64,000 nt of DNA from Pomacea canaliculata (taxonomy: Eukaryota > Mollusca > Gastropoda > Architaenioglossa > Ampullariidae). The notes below the pieces were generated by a model. It was not told the origin of the DNA and did not search any database. It worked only from the letters and a program-made list of their open reading frames with translations. The translations under genes were made by a program, and so were the position numbers. Of the stretch, positions 53,826 to 64,000 are shown in pieces. Location of the stretch: contig NC_037601.1 in assembly GCF_003073045.1 (NCBI RefSeq), positions 21,240,150 through 21,304,149 of the forward strand, in the 5' to 3' direction. The stretch's first letter is position 1. Each line of letters opens with the position of its first letter.

Positions 53826-56800
53826 TTGTGTCTGCCTACCTCGGGTACATCCTAGAGAAAGAAAAACAAATTGAACCGACATTTGGGCGGCAGTTCCTGA
53901 CATACATCTGGTGTTCTTCTATGGCGAGCGATGAATAGACTTGCATACAAAGCTAATTATAGTGTTATTGCTGAACTTAGGGAGGTCGAGGCTGCCCTCA
54001 TCAGGAACATTTGACAAATCATTGCATGCTACACAGTATTGTGTGTGTGCCCACCCACCAGTAGGCTTGAGCTACACGAGAGAATTACACAATATCTTGA
54101 CATTCTGAACTGTACGTGACAAAAGGTGTATATCCGACGCCTATTGTGTCCACGTGACTTCATTAAATAACAAGCCAGTAGGGATGCAAAGAGAAAAAGC
54201 TCATAAAAATCAGAAAGCTCAAAATAGCATTCATTTACATATATGAGGAGAAAAGAAATGCGTAGCATCAAAGAAATGAGGGGGAGGAAAATGTCTCTTA
54301 TTGGAGATCAAAGAAAACAGCTGGACAGCAAGGTGGCTGACAGATTGACAGAAAGACAAGCGATCATCTACCACAAAGCCTTCAGACCGGAAGCAGGAAT
54401 GAAGGAAGAGGTGAGATAGTTCGACAAAACGCGTTATACTCTGATGAATCGTTTTAAGGGACTTGACAACAGATAAAATGTTCTGCTTTACAGCCCTAAA
54501 AAAATAATAATTCGGTATCCGGTACAAAGAACTCCTCGAGATCGATGAGATGAGTCTGGCAAATTCATGACAATTCATCACAAGTGACTTGATGTGATTT
54601 CCTCCTGCAAAAGAGCGCAGAGGGTGATGCGTGCCGGTCGGCATCCGAGCCAGATCGGATCGCTGTGCATATTGGCTGCATCTCATCCACCCAGCTCAGT
54701 ATGGGTTTCTGACAAGTTGACTAAATTAGTGTATTTGCCTTTCTATTTCCGCGTGTCCTGAGCCCAGCCGCCAATGCACAAACGATGTCCGCGATCACAT
54801 TTTCTGCAAACCTCGGCTCGGCGAATGAATACAAACGATGTCAGGAAATAGTGACCGTGCCTGCAAAATAGTTGTGCTCGTTAGTTTATCCAATTTTAAC
54901 GTATATAACCAGGAATTCACATTTGTATTAAATCTTCTTAGCTCAGGAATTACATTCTGCTTCCCTCTACAGTGTATTTTTAGCCAGACAGGATTGTGAA
55001 GGGATTATGGGGGCTCGGGTGAGAAACCAGTTTACTGTCAAGACCTGTTCTCAGCTTAGATAATACCTGTTATCAAAACCAGGAAGACGGTGAAGCAGCA
55101 TTAAATGTGAGGGGGAAAAGTTTATGAAGACAGAAGTATGAAAGTCTATAAATTGTATAGTTTCCTTTATTGTTTTTTTTTTTTTTCACTTGTTCGGCGG
55201 GTTTAGGCCTAGTGGGGGTTGGGGTGTAACACCTCAATTCAGAATGACCGAAAGGTCATTAGAGTACGATGGCCACTGTATTAGTAATGCACCATGTGTA
55301 TTTTTTTTTTTTTCGTCTGAAGCAGATTCTTCCCTTTAAGACCTAAAATATTTGTGCTGATGGTTCAATCACTGCAGTAAAGCCTTCATTGGATTGACTG
55401 GAGGCACTTGCTCTGTTGTCTGTCTTCATTCTGTTGACTGGCGGCGCCGCTAGTTCACTCGTCTATCGAAGCCAGCCTTCCTGGAGTAAATTCTACCCTT
55501 CCTCCTTGAGCGAAAGAGATTTTTGCTCGCATCTTTGATCTTTATTTGTTAGTTATTTTATTTATTCTAGTTATTTCTTAGGCAGGTCCCTACCTACAGT
55601 TTGTAAAGAAAGACACGTGCCTGCGACCCGAGGCGGATTCAGTACACATGAGAACGAGGGCTTCCTTGAAGCTGGATACAAGTGTTAATTCTGGCTTGAC
55701 TGATCTCTTAGCACTGAAACAGCGCGTTGGGTATCCTCATTACTCTCGGCAGTCGTTGCCCACCCCTAGAGAACCTGCGGATGGAAGCAACATCCTTGCG
55801 CTGGTACCACAACCACCGAGTCCCCATGGGCAATGATCTGTCATAGGAGGCGAACGTCAGCACGCCGCTAGAGGAACGTCAGGAGAACGTGCAGCACGTC
55901 CAGCGCGCGAGGACCAGCAAGCGAGCGTGAGGCAGTGAGTCAGCTGCATGCAGATGTTCTCTTCTTCTTTTGTGAGAATTTGTGTGCGCAGCAAACGGGA
56001 TTTGCGAGGTGTGGGTGTCGACAAGACACGCACGCACGCACACACACAAAACTTTATTGTTTTAGCCTTGAAAACGTTTTTTCTCCTCGGCGTATTCTAA
56101 AATTATATCAATACCTCCTCCTCCTCCTCTTTCAAGTTACCAGCCCTCTCCAGTTTTATATTTTGTGGGGGGAGAGTTCTGTGCAAGCAAAAAAAGAAAG
56201 TGGGATGAGAGCGGTAGGGGGAATGTGGGGGGAGAGTTCTGTACATGCAAAAGCAGTGGGGGGAAAAGCAGTAGGGGGAGGTAGACTGTGGGGGTGAGAA
56301 TGACGCTAGTGATCACCCAGTTACAACAGGAAGAGCCTCCACACTTTGAGGCTGGAGCGGGCCTGGAGCTATCCCTCACTGTACGAGTGACATCTTTGCT
56401 GCAGGGAAAGCCTCGTGCAAACACTGACAATTCATCGAAGTTCGTGTCAACCAGTCTCTCGACAGGGTGTGCACATTAGACCCTCGCTGACTAGCAAGAA
56501 ACTGCGGATATTTGACAGTTTTAATAACTGTCACATTCTTTGGCGAGGGAGTGATCTTTTCGATCTTACAACCACCCTTCAAGTCTCATCGGAGAAGCGT
56601 CCGCAGAAAGTAATTTGTCCAAAACATTGTCTTGCATGGATGTGTCACAAGAGCGAGCAGACTGTCGACACCGATAGCCTCGGACATTATTACCTGTGTT
56701 ACACATAAGAAAGTGTTGGCTGTCAGCATTAGTTTTCCTCCACTCCCTCAAAAAAAAAAAAAGTTGCTAGTTTAAATGAGAGCTGCAGCCCTACCTTACC

Positions 56801-56879
56801 ACTTTTCTCTAGCAGCACCGACTGCACTTGCAGGCAACCCTTCATAAGCGTTCGAAGATCGCTCGAACTCGTGCAATCA

Positions 56880-57613
56880 TTGGTCTTCAGACAGTTCCGT
56901 TACCGCCATATTTTTGTGACACCGGCGATGTTTGCATATGCGAGGGCGCAACTGAACTTGCTAACCACCGGCGGGATTAGGTCAGCTGCTCGAGGTCCGA
57001 GTGGTTCTGGAGTATTGGTTCTGCCCTGCAGTGTCCTCAGACCTGAGCAACAGTGGATCCTGCTTTTGTTCTTACAATTGTAAAATCTCGTTTATTCACT
57101 TAGTCGTGACGCCATTGCACGTGAGCAAGAACGTTGTTAAGTGGAGGGCTGAGCGTTCGTGACGCAAGTGAGGACCTCACCCGATACAATTTTCAAGTGC
57201 CCGGATTGGATTGGTCAGCAGGTGGAGCAGCGTGGACAGGGCGTAAGAAAGAGGCGCCGCAAGCTGCTGAAAGATTTACATCCAGAAAAAGAGTTCGCGC
57301 CCCATCTTTGTCCTCACACAGAGGGCGTTCCGAACGTTGTAAAGTGCCGCCAGGGGGAGCCTGCGAAGTCTGCTTTGTCTCGGGATCTCTCAGGCGATCT
57401 CGTTGATCACGTGTGTTGAGTTTGTTTGGCAAGACTATTCGACTCACTTGGGAAATCTTTATACATTAGAGTACGAACCACTCAAACTCTGCAGTCGGCT
57501 GTCAGCGATTACTAACCGTTGGGGATCCGTTTTGATATCTCGGATCACTGGAGAGAATTGTGGGATTATCATTTTACCCAGTTAGTCCTTTCTTCAAAGA
57601 CTTATTCTTTGCC
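56880..57613 (+). promoter_or_regulatory. Probable promoter/5' UTR of the calmodulin-like gene
   Basis: CpG-rich DNA with a minus-strand ATGGCGG motif near 56902-56908 (AAATATGGCGGTAAC). ATTTTACCCAG ending at about 57580 may be an acceptor, in which case the coding exon starts shortly before ATG 57614. Frames at 57134-57419 lack recognisable features. Confidence 0.35.
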
Positions 57614-60600
57614 ATGGATGCAAAAGGAAATCCATCTCTGTCACCAAAGATGATTGCAGGTAGGCGTTTTAGAAAGAATACAAGAAAGTTAATTTTGAAT
57701 TAAGGTTTCATTTTGTTCACTCGTTTTTCTCTCTCTTATTCTTTTCTGTATTTTTCCCTCTTTGCACGCGCGTGAAATAACCGATATAACTGAAGATTAC
57801 GATATATATATAACTGTTTGTAGAAGTTTTAACACATAAAAATATATATGGTTTTTGCTACATATATCTGGTCTTTCTAAAATGATTCCTAGGCAGGTTC
57901 CTGTTGATGAAGAGGGTGCGTACTTACACACTTGTGTAGGTACATGTGTTAGCTCGTGCAAGGTGTGTCGCGAGCAGCAGTACCGGTGCTCGTGCTGACG
58001 CACGTTCTTCGAGTGCTCAGTTCCGTCATCTTTGTACAAGTGGTCGGTCAAGACCTCAGATAAGACATGGTCCAGGCTTGTCCCCAATACCACCGCACCC
58101 CCAACACAAGGGGCTTGGGGCTAACTTTAGTAACCATTGTAAACCCGTGACAGGTAGCGGCTATTGTAGAACCCTGCAGGATTTGTCACGTGGTCTGACG
58201 CCTGTTGGCAGTTCGTTTTCAAGAATACCGTGGTTCAAGCTTGTGTAAATATCATGTAAATTAGTTTGAATAGAATTATTTCTGTTTTGTGAGTTCGTAT
58301 CAACATTGCCCCTTCCAGAGAAAGAGAATAAAGTAAATAACACATGCACAGTCGACGGTGCTGCAGTATCTCTCCGAGCAAAGCACCCGCATCCTTTGTG
58401 TAGAACATCTAAATGTTTCTGAATGTTTCTAAAAAGTTACACATCCATTTACCGCATGACTCTGAATGTCTTCAAGGCGAATTTCTGTACAAGGGTTGAC
58501 AAAAGAATGGAATCAGCTCTCAAGTTATCAGTCATAGGGAGGGCTTTGCCGGACTAAATTGTGTGTTTGATTCTTTCAGTACTTGATGCTTCGTCTTTGG
58601 GCACAAAAGGTGAAAGTGTGGGTACCATTCCCGACAAATATATTTTTTTTCAAGTGATAAACTCATTCCCCCTTCCTCTCTCTCTCTCTCACATACACAC
58701 TCGCGCCCGCGCGCTTGAACGTATACAGAGGAAAAAGAGAGAGCATAGGTCAAAGTACTGTCAGCAAAAAAGAGAGATTAACTGTTCCTGCAAAACGATC
58801 TGTGATTTTATATCACACTGCATAAGTTTCGATGACTGAAGAGAGATGTGGGTAAACTTTTTCTTGACAACGAAGATGACGACAACGACGCGACGACGAC
58901 GACGACGACCACGATGATGATGATGATAATGATGATGGATTATGGATGATTGATTGATGATGATGATGACCCATAGAACTGCGAGAAGCGTTCCGGCTGT
59001 TCGACAAGGATGGCGATGGGTCCATTTCGACAGAAGAACTGGGCACGGTCATGCGAAACCTGGGTCAGTTCCCTTCAGTTGAAGAGCTCAACACCATGCT
59101 GAAGGAGATCGACATCGACGGTGAGCGCTGTCCGTTGTTTTTCACTTGTTTACACTTGTCTATATAAGGCTAGTTATCGTGGCTTGTGCTGTAAATGCAG
59201 TTTGTCTGTGAGGTTTTTAAATATTTTCAATAATCTTTTTCTTGGCTATCGAAAGATCTTCTGTTTTTTAACCTTCTACCCTTTAGCGGGCTGTGCTGGT
59301 GACTGTTGGTGTCTATTGCAGTGTCTATGTGTTGATGCCTATGTTGGTGATGACTGTGTTGGTGTCTATGTTGGTGATGACTGTGTTAATGTCTATGCTG
59401 GTGATGACTGTGGTGGTGTCTATGTTGATGACTGTGTTGATGTCTATGCTGGTGATGACTGTGGTGATGTCTATGCTGGTGATGACTGTGGTGATGTCTA
59501 TGCTGGTGACTGCCCCGCTGACATTTTTTCTATTGCAGCTTCTCCATTCATTGTTTCCCTAAGTTATCTTCGTTTGTTGGGAAATTAATACAAGACAGAC
59601 TAGGTCTCAATCATCGCTGCTAGTACAAACAGTATCTGATGACAGATGGCAGAGGATAGCGAGTGTTATCGATGTGACAAGTGTTTACACAGCAACAGAA
59701 GTGTCACGCAGTCAAACTACTCTCAGGATCGATAAAACCTGCGAATGACCTTTAGGCGTTGATAATAAAAATAAATATCTTTCACTGTTTAAATGTATTT
59801 GGCTGTTGACCCAAATACCTACTGAAAATACTGAATTTTGTTTTAATGGAATGAAGCATAAATTTGCCGGAATAATTTAAAATAATTTTCCCACCTTCAC
59901 TGATAAAACTCTTAAAAGAAGCCCACCTTTCGTCCGGGAGTGGTGGAGGAAGCAACTTTTCAGTGGCCTACCCTGTATATTTTTGCATTTAAATGGCACC
60001 AGGAATTCATTTCTAGGGTTGGCCGATGTGATACGAGTGAGAATTTCGCAGCGTTTTTGCAAAAGCCACGAAGAAATTTGCATGGAAAAGAAGATTAGCT
60101 AATTTTACCACTCTCACGAAGGGTCGGTCGAGATACTCCATGGTTGATATCAATATAACATTTCACACTATTTGTAAGGATGTTTTGCTCGTCGAGCGAA
60201 GCTACAAAGTTTCAAGTAGTTTGTATCGGTATTGTTTCATGAATTGCAAAATTCACACACACACACACACACAGAAACGAGCTCTTGCTCGAGCGCTATC
60301 TCATATGCATTCACACACGCGCTCGCTCACGCAGGCGCCCGACAGACAGCACTCACCGGAGCGAAGAATGGAAAACTGCTAGCAGTTAAGTGAGACAAAG
60401 AACCACTGAGACCGATGTTGATTTTTCACTCGTTCAAGCTAATCAATCTTCGAGGAAAAAGTAGAGTGGAGTTGTTGCCAAGGGCGAGGGTCGATGAGTC
60501 CGCCTTTCAGCGAATTTGTTCTTGTTTGGCCATGATAACCTTTGGTACAGAAAAAGACAGGAAATTTCTTGTGTTCACTTCTCACTTTCGCATATATTGT

Positions 60601-62009
60601 AATTAAAGCGTTTCTTTAAAGATCTTATATAGTGTATACACTTTTGGCCTTTATTTACTTTTAAATATATTAATTGAAGTATTTTATAGTGCAATATGCA
60701 ACAAAAAACCAAAAACAAAGAAAAAAAAACAAACAAACAAAACAATGGGAAGCATTTATTTCCTAGGGTACAAGTTCTGCTGTGTTTTTTCATTTTAATC
60801 ATCCTTTAGCTCTCTCTCTCTCTGCACACACACAGAGACATATGTACATACATACACACACGCACGCACGCACACACACACACACAACCTGATGGTTTAA
60901 CCTCAGCCAGCTAGCATTCTACATGTGAACTGTATTGAACAAGAGTTCCTTTAATGCAGCTGATAAATTTCTGTATAAATAAAGTGTTGTTGATGTAATC
61001 CATTTTAGTGTTATTCATCACGTGTTGTACAGGTGATGGGACATTCTCCTTTGAGGAGTTCGTACAGGTGATGGCAAACATGGGGGGACTCAACGAAAAC
61101 TCTGCAGAAGATGAAGAGGAGGAGCTTCGGCAAGCTTTTCGGGTGTTTGACAAGTCCGGGTGCGGGTACATTACCCCGTCAGACCTCAGAGCTGTGCTTC
61201 AGAACATTGGGGAGAACCTCACAGAGGAAGAGAGTGAGTCAGCTTCTCTGTATCTTAATGAAAGTAACTTGTTTTCCTAAGCGGTGATTTAAAGCTGTTT
61301 GAATGATATAGGTATTAATAGAAAGATTAAATCGAGGACAGGTATAATTGAGGAGCTAAATCTGTTTGTTTTATAATGAGACAAAATAAGGTATCAAAAT
61401 GTGATGATCTATTTATTGAGCAACTCATAAAACTTGTCTATATTGTGATATTGACACTGTGATAGTGTGTATAAAATGTAACCATCACGTGACTGCCGAC
61501 ACTGTGTTTATATAGTGTATAAAAATGTAATCATCACCTGATTGCTGGCAGTTGATGAAATGATTGCTGAGGTCGACATCGACGGCGATGGCAGGATTGA
61601 TTTTGAAGGTGATTGCACATTTCTTGCTAGAAACAACGATACAATTTATGATGATAACTTCATGTCATCATGATAATTCATAAATGACACGTTATCAAAA
61701 TATATTTAAAATGAATTTATATCGACTGTGACAGTATGTGTATCTTTTTTAAAGACAACTAGCGGGTTTTTCATCTGTTGACTTAGCAGAAATAAAATTT
61801 GACTATAAATCTGATGCTCAACCGGTATTTTATTGGTCACTTGGGATTTGCCCTGGTGACATCTGTCGTCGCTAAAACTTTTGTTTAAATTATAAAGAAT
61901 GAGTAACAGAATAAAGTTTTTTCCTGCACTATAATGCACATTTTTTTCTGTTTCAGAGTTCATCGCTTGCATGAGAACCGAAGACGAGGATGCTTCCATG
62001 AGTCCATGA
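57614..62009 (+). CDS. Calmodulin-like four-EF-hand protein
   Basis: Five exons in phase: 57614-57659, 58977-59120, 61033-61233, 61552-61608, 61957-62009 (TGA). They encode 166 aa. After a 15-residue leader ([15 protein letters not shown]), EF1 loop 25-36 is [14 protein letters not shown]2 61-72 is [14 protein letters not shown]3 103-114 is [12 protein letters not shown] and EF4 139-150 is [14 protein letters not shown]1, EF2 and EF4 are canonical. EF3 has Cys at loop position 5 and Asp at 12, so Ca2+ binding there is probably weak. An acidic linker (EDEEEE) precedes EF3, and the tail is [13 protein letters not shown]. The [17 protein letters not shown] helix recalls fly CG11638 more than true calmodulin. 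Known role: a Ca2+ sensor, targets unknown. A longer N-terminus from upstream exons is possible. Intron 2 contains a minisatellite, and exon 2 has an unusual acceptor. Confidence 0.9.
58675..58745. repeat. CT-rich microsatellite
   Basis: CTCTCTCTCTCTC followed by alternating CA and GCGC in intron 1 of the calmodulin-like gene. Confidence 0.6.
58870..58972. repeat. GAC/GAT microsatellite abutting exon 2
   Basis: ACGACGACGACGACGACC then GATGATGATGAT and GATTGATTGATGATGATG continue to within about 5 bp of the acceptor CCATAG that opens exon 2 at 58977. Confidence 0.9.
59309..59512. repeat. 27-bp minisatellite in calmodulin-like intron 2
   Basis: Units of the form GGTGATGACTGTG plus TGATGTCTATGCT recur about seven times, one unit being shorter. 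The array makes two overlapping open frames of 89-155 codons, rich in repeated Val-Met or Asp-Val-Tyr. These are products of the repeat rather than genes. Confidence 0.9.
60255..60345. repeat. CA microsatellite
   Basis: A run of CACACACACACACACACA with an imperfect continuation, in intron 2 of the calmodulin-like gene. Confidence 0.8.
60812..60890. repeat. CT then CA/CGCA microsatellite
   Basis: CTCTCTCTCTCTCTG, then CACACACACAGAGACA, CATACATACACACA and CGCACGCACGCACACACA, in intron 2 near exon 3. Confidence 0.85.
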
Positions 62010-63280
62010 GGTCACAGAACGAAGACACGTGACCTGACAACGGGTGTGCACGCTGCGGCTGCACGTGGCTTGCTTTTCATGCCTGACCATCCGCCTTACC
62101 CCAATATCATCATGTTACCCCCTTCTTTTAATTGCATTTAATTTCCGACTGTTCTCAGTAGTCAAGTGTTGCTCAGTGACACTAAAGCGAAGTTTGAATC
62201 ATTTTATCTTAGTAATCCAGAAGACGAGGGCAAAGTAAGATGATTATGTGTTTCAACTCCGTCCTTTCTGTTATCTTTTGCAAGGACCGAAGGCAGCTTT
62301 TGAACGAATTGTTCATCTGCTCTTTCGATCATCCTTTTCTCCTGCCATATATACCCAGTCCCCTCTTGTATAGACTCCACGCATAATCTCTTAGTACAGT
62401 TTTGTCTGGCACGGTTTTAATTAGTCCATTAAAAAAATAAGTTGGGAGGTATGACATCGTATTTAACCGCTTTCAACTTTCGACAAAAATTGCAGACGAT
62501 GGAACTAGTCTTTAGTTTTAACAGTGGGCACAGGATGAAGTCTGCAATGGTTGGCTTGATTGATTTTGTTGTAGTCAATTTTCTCTTATTCCCTGTCTTG
62601 CATTCACAAGCAGCAGACGATAAGGTTACACCTTCTGTTTCCACTCTCTTCGCTGTCTGACAATACTTGTTATTGAAGCTATGTGCAACATTTCAGCGGC
62701 TAGAAAACAACCCTACTGTTAACACTTCACCTTTCACCAGCACCGCAAATAGTTTAGAGAAGGGAAACAAAGGAGGGAAAAACTAGTACATGCCCCGAGT
62801 CTGTTGTGAGCGCTGTCTGATCGTGATTCCCTGGAAACAATCGAACCATTTATCTGTACACACCAAAGTAACCCACAACTCTCGTAGAACTATTTTTCTC
62901 AAAGCGACCTGTGTTCTGCTTTGCATTATTCTTTTGAGAAAATGCGTAGGTTGGGAAAAATAACTTCTTATGGTCGGGATTCTGTGCTATACGAGTTTGT
63001 GTTTTCTCACAATAATTAATTCAAACGCATTTCCTATTCGTATATTCAACTTAAGGATTTGTAATGAATGACTACGAACATCACAATACATGTACATGAA
63101 AGCAGTCAGTGATACGAACATAGGGTCAAAGTTTATTCTGAGCACAGCTGATGTAACCAAACTGTAATATCGAGAAAAGGACATTTTTGTGAAAGTTACT
63201 GCAAGTATAGAGTCTAGAAATCAAGAAGTACAGTGACCCACTTCAAAATAATTCGTTTCTTGTGGTCCACCCTGTGCAAC
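62010..63280 (+). other. Calmodulin-like 3' UTR and spacer
   Basis: No canonical AATAAA was found before the next candidate gene start, so either a variant hexamer is used or the transcript ends beyond 63.8 kb (AATAAA at 63852-63857). No other coding signal. Confidence 0.4.
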
Positions 63281-63360
63281 ATGGCGGATTTGAGGCTTGA
63301 AATATACTGTGGTTCACGAACAACTCGTAGAAATTGTGTTCCAGTTCCTTGTTGTCTGAG
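63281..63360 (+). CDS. Probable first coding exon of a gene leaving the window
   Basis: ATGGCGGATTTG at 63281 sits in CAACATGGCGG, the same YY1-type start context as N4BP1 and the SLC38A7 5' end. An open frame MADLRLEIYCGSRTT then RRNCVPVPCCLR runs to TGTCTGAG|GTGAGG, a strong 5' splice site after 63360 (phase 2). I do not recognise the protein from 26 residues. The rest of the window (63361-64000) would be intron 1. The alternative is that this is the calmodulin-like 3' UTR with a chance ATG and donor. Confidence 0.4.
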
Positions 63361-64000
63361 GTGAGGGCAGAAGTGATAGTCCTAAAATAACACTGATAAC
63401 TACCCCGATTAGCACAGGGTAGGATCCGTGCACTTCATTGTATACTAACCTTATTCTTGTTGATTTTTTTTTTTTAAGCTAGCATTTCAATTTCAATTTT
63501 TTTTTAATTTTAGTGATTTCAGTTCACATTTTTTGTGATTATATGATCTGTACCGCATGCGAACCTGGTCCCATGTCATCTTACACGAATGTGAGTTGTG
63601 GTGTACATAATTTAAAGAAAATACAATTGTATTATTGGAAACATACCATCTTACCTGAGTCAGACGAGAATATCACCGACGAAACTCAGTTTCAGCCTAT
63701 ATTTAGGAAGACAACAAAGATCACGGTTTTGGTTATGTTGAGGCTGAAAGTAAAAATGAAAATTGTACATGGTATAAACCACATATACTGGTTCTGATAT
63801 TATTGTGAACTGCGCACCTAATGTGGGTTGCACTTTACAAAACTATCGAATAATAAACTGTTGGACATACGATAAACGTTTCACTCAATAGAATGTGACG
63901 AAGAGCGAAAAGAAAGAGAGAGAGAGAGAATCGATTATTGATTTTATTTTTCAGCATGAATCCCTTGAAATATTCTAATTTGTCACTATAAAGTTGTTAA
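63361..64000. other. Right-end region, putative intron
   Basis: AT-rich with poly-T near 63465 and an AG microsatellite at 63916-63932. The frame at 63513-63797 has no family signature. A plus-strand AATAAA lies at 63852-63857. Confidence 0.4.

Larger units (their letters stand above)
52717..56879. other. Gene-poor spacer upstream of the calmodulin-like gene
   Basis: Contains a CpG-richer patch at 52720-52930, a TGC/GAT microsatellite (53469-53525), a tRNA-like SINE (53760-53825) and poly-T runs near 55170 and 55300. A 151-codon minus-strand frame at 54231-54686 has no family signature and I treat it as chance. Confidence 0.4.

Noticed and set aside
54231..54686. 151-codon minus-strand frame
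   Set aside because: No domain, low similarity to any family I know, in a repeat-bearing spacer. Length alone is not enough.
55648..55836. 62-codon plus-strand frame
   Set aside because: No domain, no splice context and typical chance length.
59121..59588. 155-codon frame rich in Asp-Val-Tyr and an 89-codon Val-Met frame
   Set aside because: Both are translations of the 27-bp minisatellite in an intron.

Overview
This is animal nuclear DNA. Genes are split into short exons with GT..AG introns, separated by long AT-rich spacers, and scattered with SINE, LINE, hAT and Tigger-like copies plus microsatellites. Every recognisable protein is a metazoan family. The mix (an N4BP1-type NYN nuclease, one ZNRF1/2 gene, a calmodulin-like gene resembling fly CG11638, tRNA-derived SINEs) fits a lophotrochozoan, most likely a mollusc such as a gastropod. 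The species assignment is inference only.

Layout. (1) 1-2.9 kb: leader or spacer DNA with two tandem duplications. (2) 2.9-9.5 kb, plus: SLC35C2, a Golgi-type nucleotide-sugar transporter, nine coding exons, 397 aa, intact. (3) 9.5-14.1 kb: convergent spacer with a degraded SINE, a hAT element with exact 8-bp target duplication, a LINE tail and another SINE. (4) 14.1-20.3 kb, minus: N4BP1-like RNase, six coding exons, about 858 aa once two apparent 1-nt insertions in exon 2 are allowed for. (5) 20.3-29.1 kb: a SINE with target duplication, a roughly 490-bp sequence present twice with a hairpin in each copy, a possible orphan exon, and about 5 kb of AT-rich DNA that may be the ZNRF 3' UTR. (6) 29.1-33.9 kb, minus: ZNRF1/2 E3 ligase, four coding exons, 191 aa, with a Tigger-like element in intron 1. 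(7) 34.2-41.2 kb, plus: SLC38A7/A8-type amino-acid transporter, head to head with ZNRF, nine coding exons, about 446 aa once two apparent 1-nt deletions are allowed for; an antisense LINE and a hAT-like insertion lie in its introns. (8) 41.2-57.1 kb: gene-poor, with one CpG-rich block and minisatellites. (9) 57.6-62.0 kb, plus: four-EF-hand calmodulin-like protein, 166 aa, five exons. (10) 63.28 kb, plus: a probable first coding exon of a gene that runs off the window.

The genes are housekeeping or signalling genes and do not form a pathway or operon. The only regulatory link visible is the shared ZNRF/SLC38 promoter interval. I found no new multi-gene system. The observations most worth checking are the four single-base frame breaks in two otherwise well conserved genes, a tandemly duplicated exon end plus 5' splice site that was later split by a transposon, an acceptor site fed by a GAT microsatellite instead of a polypyrimidine tract, and the unlisted first exon at 63.28 kb.
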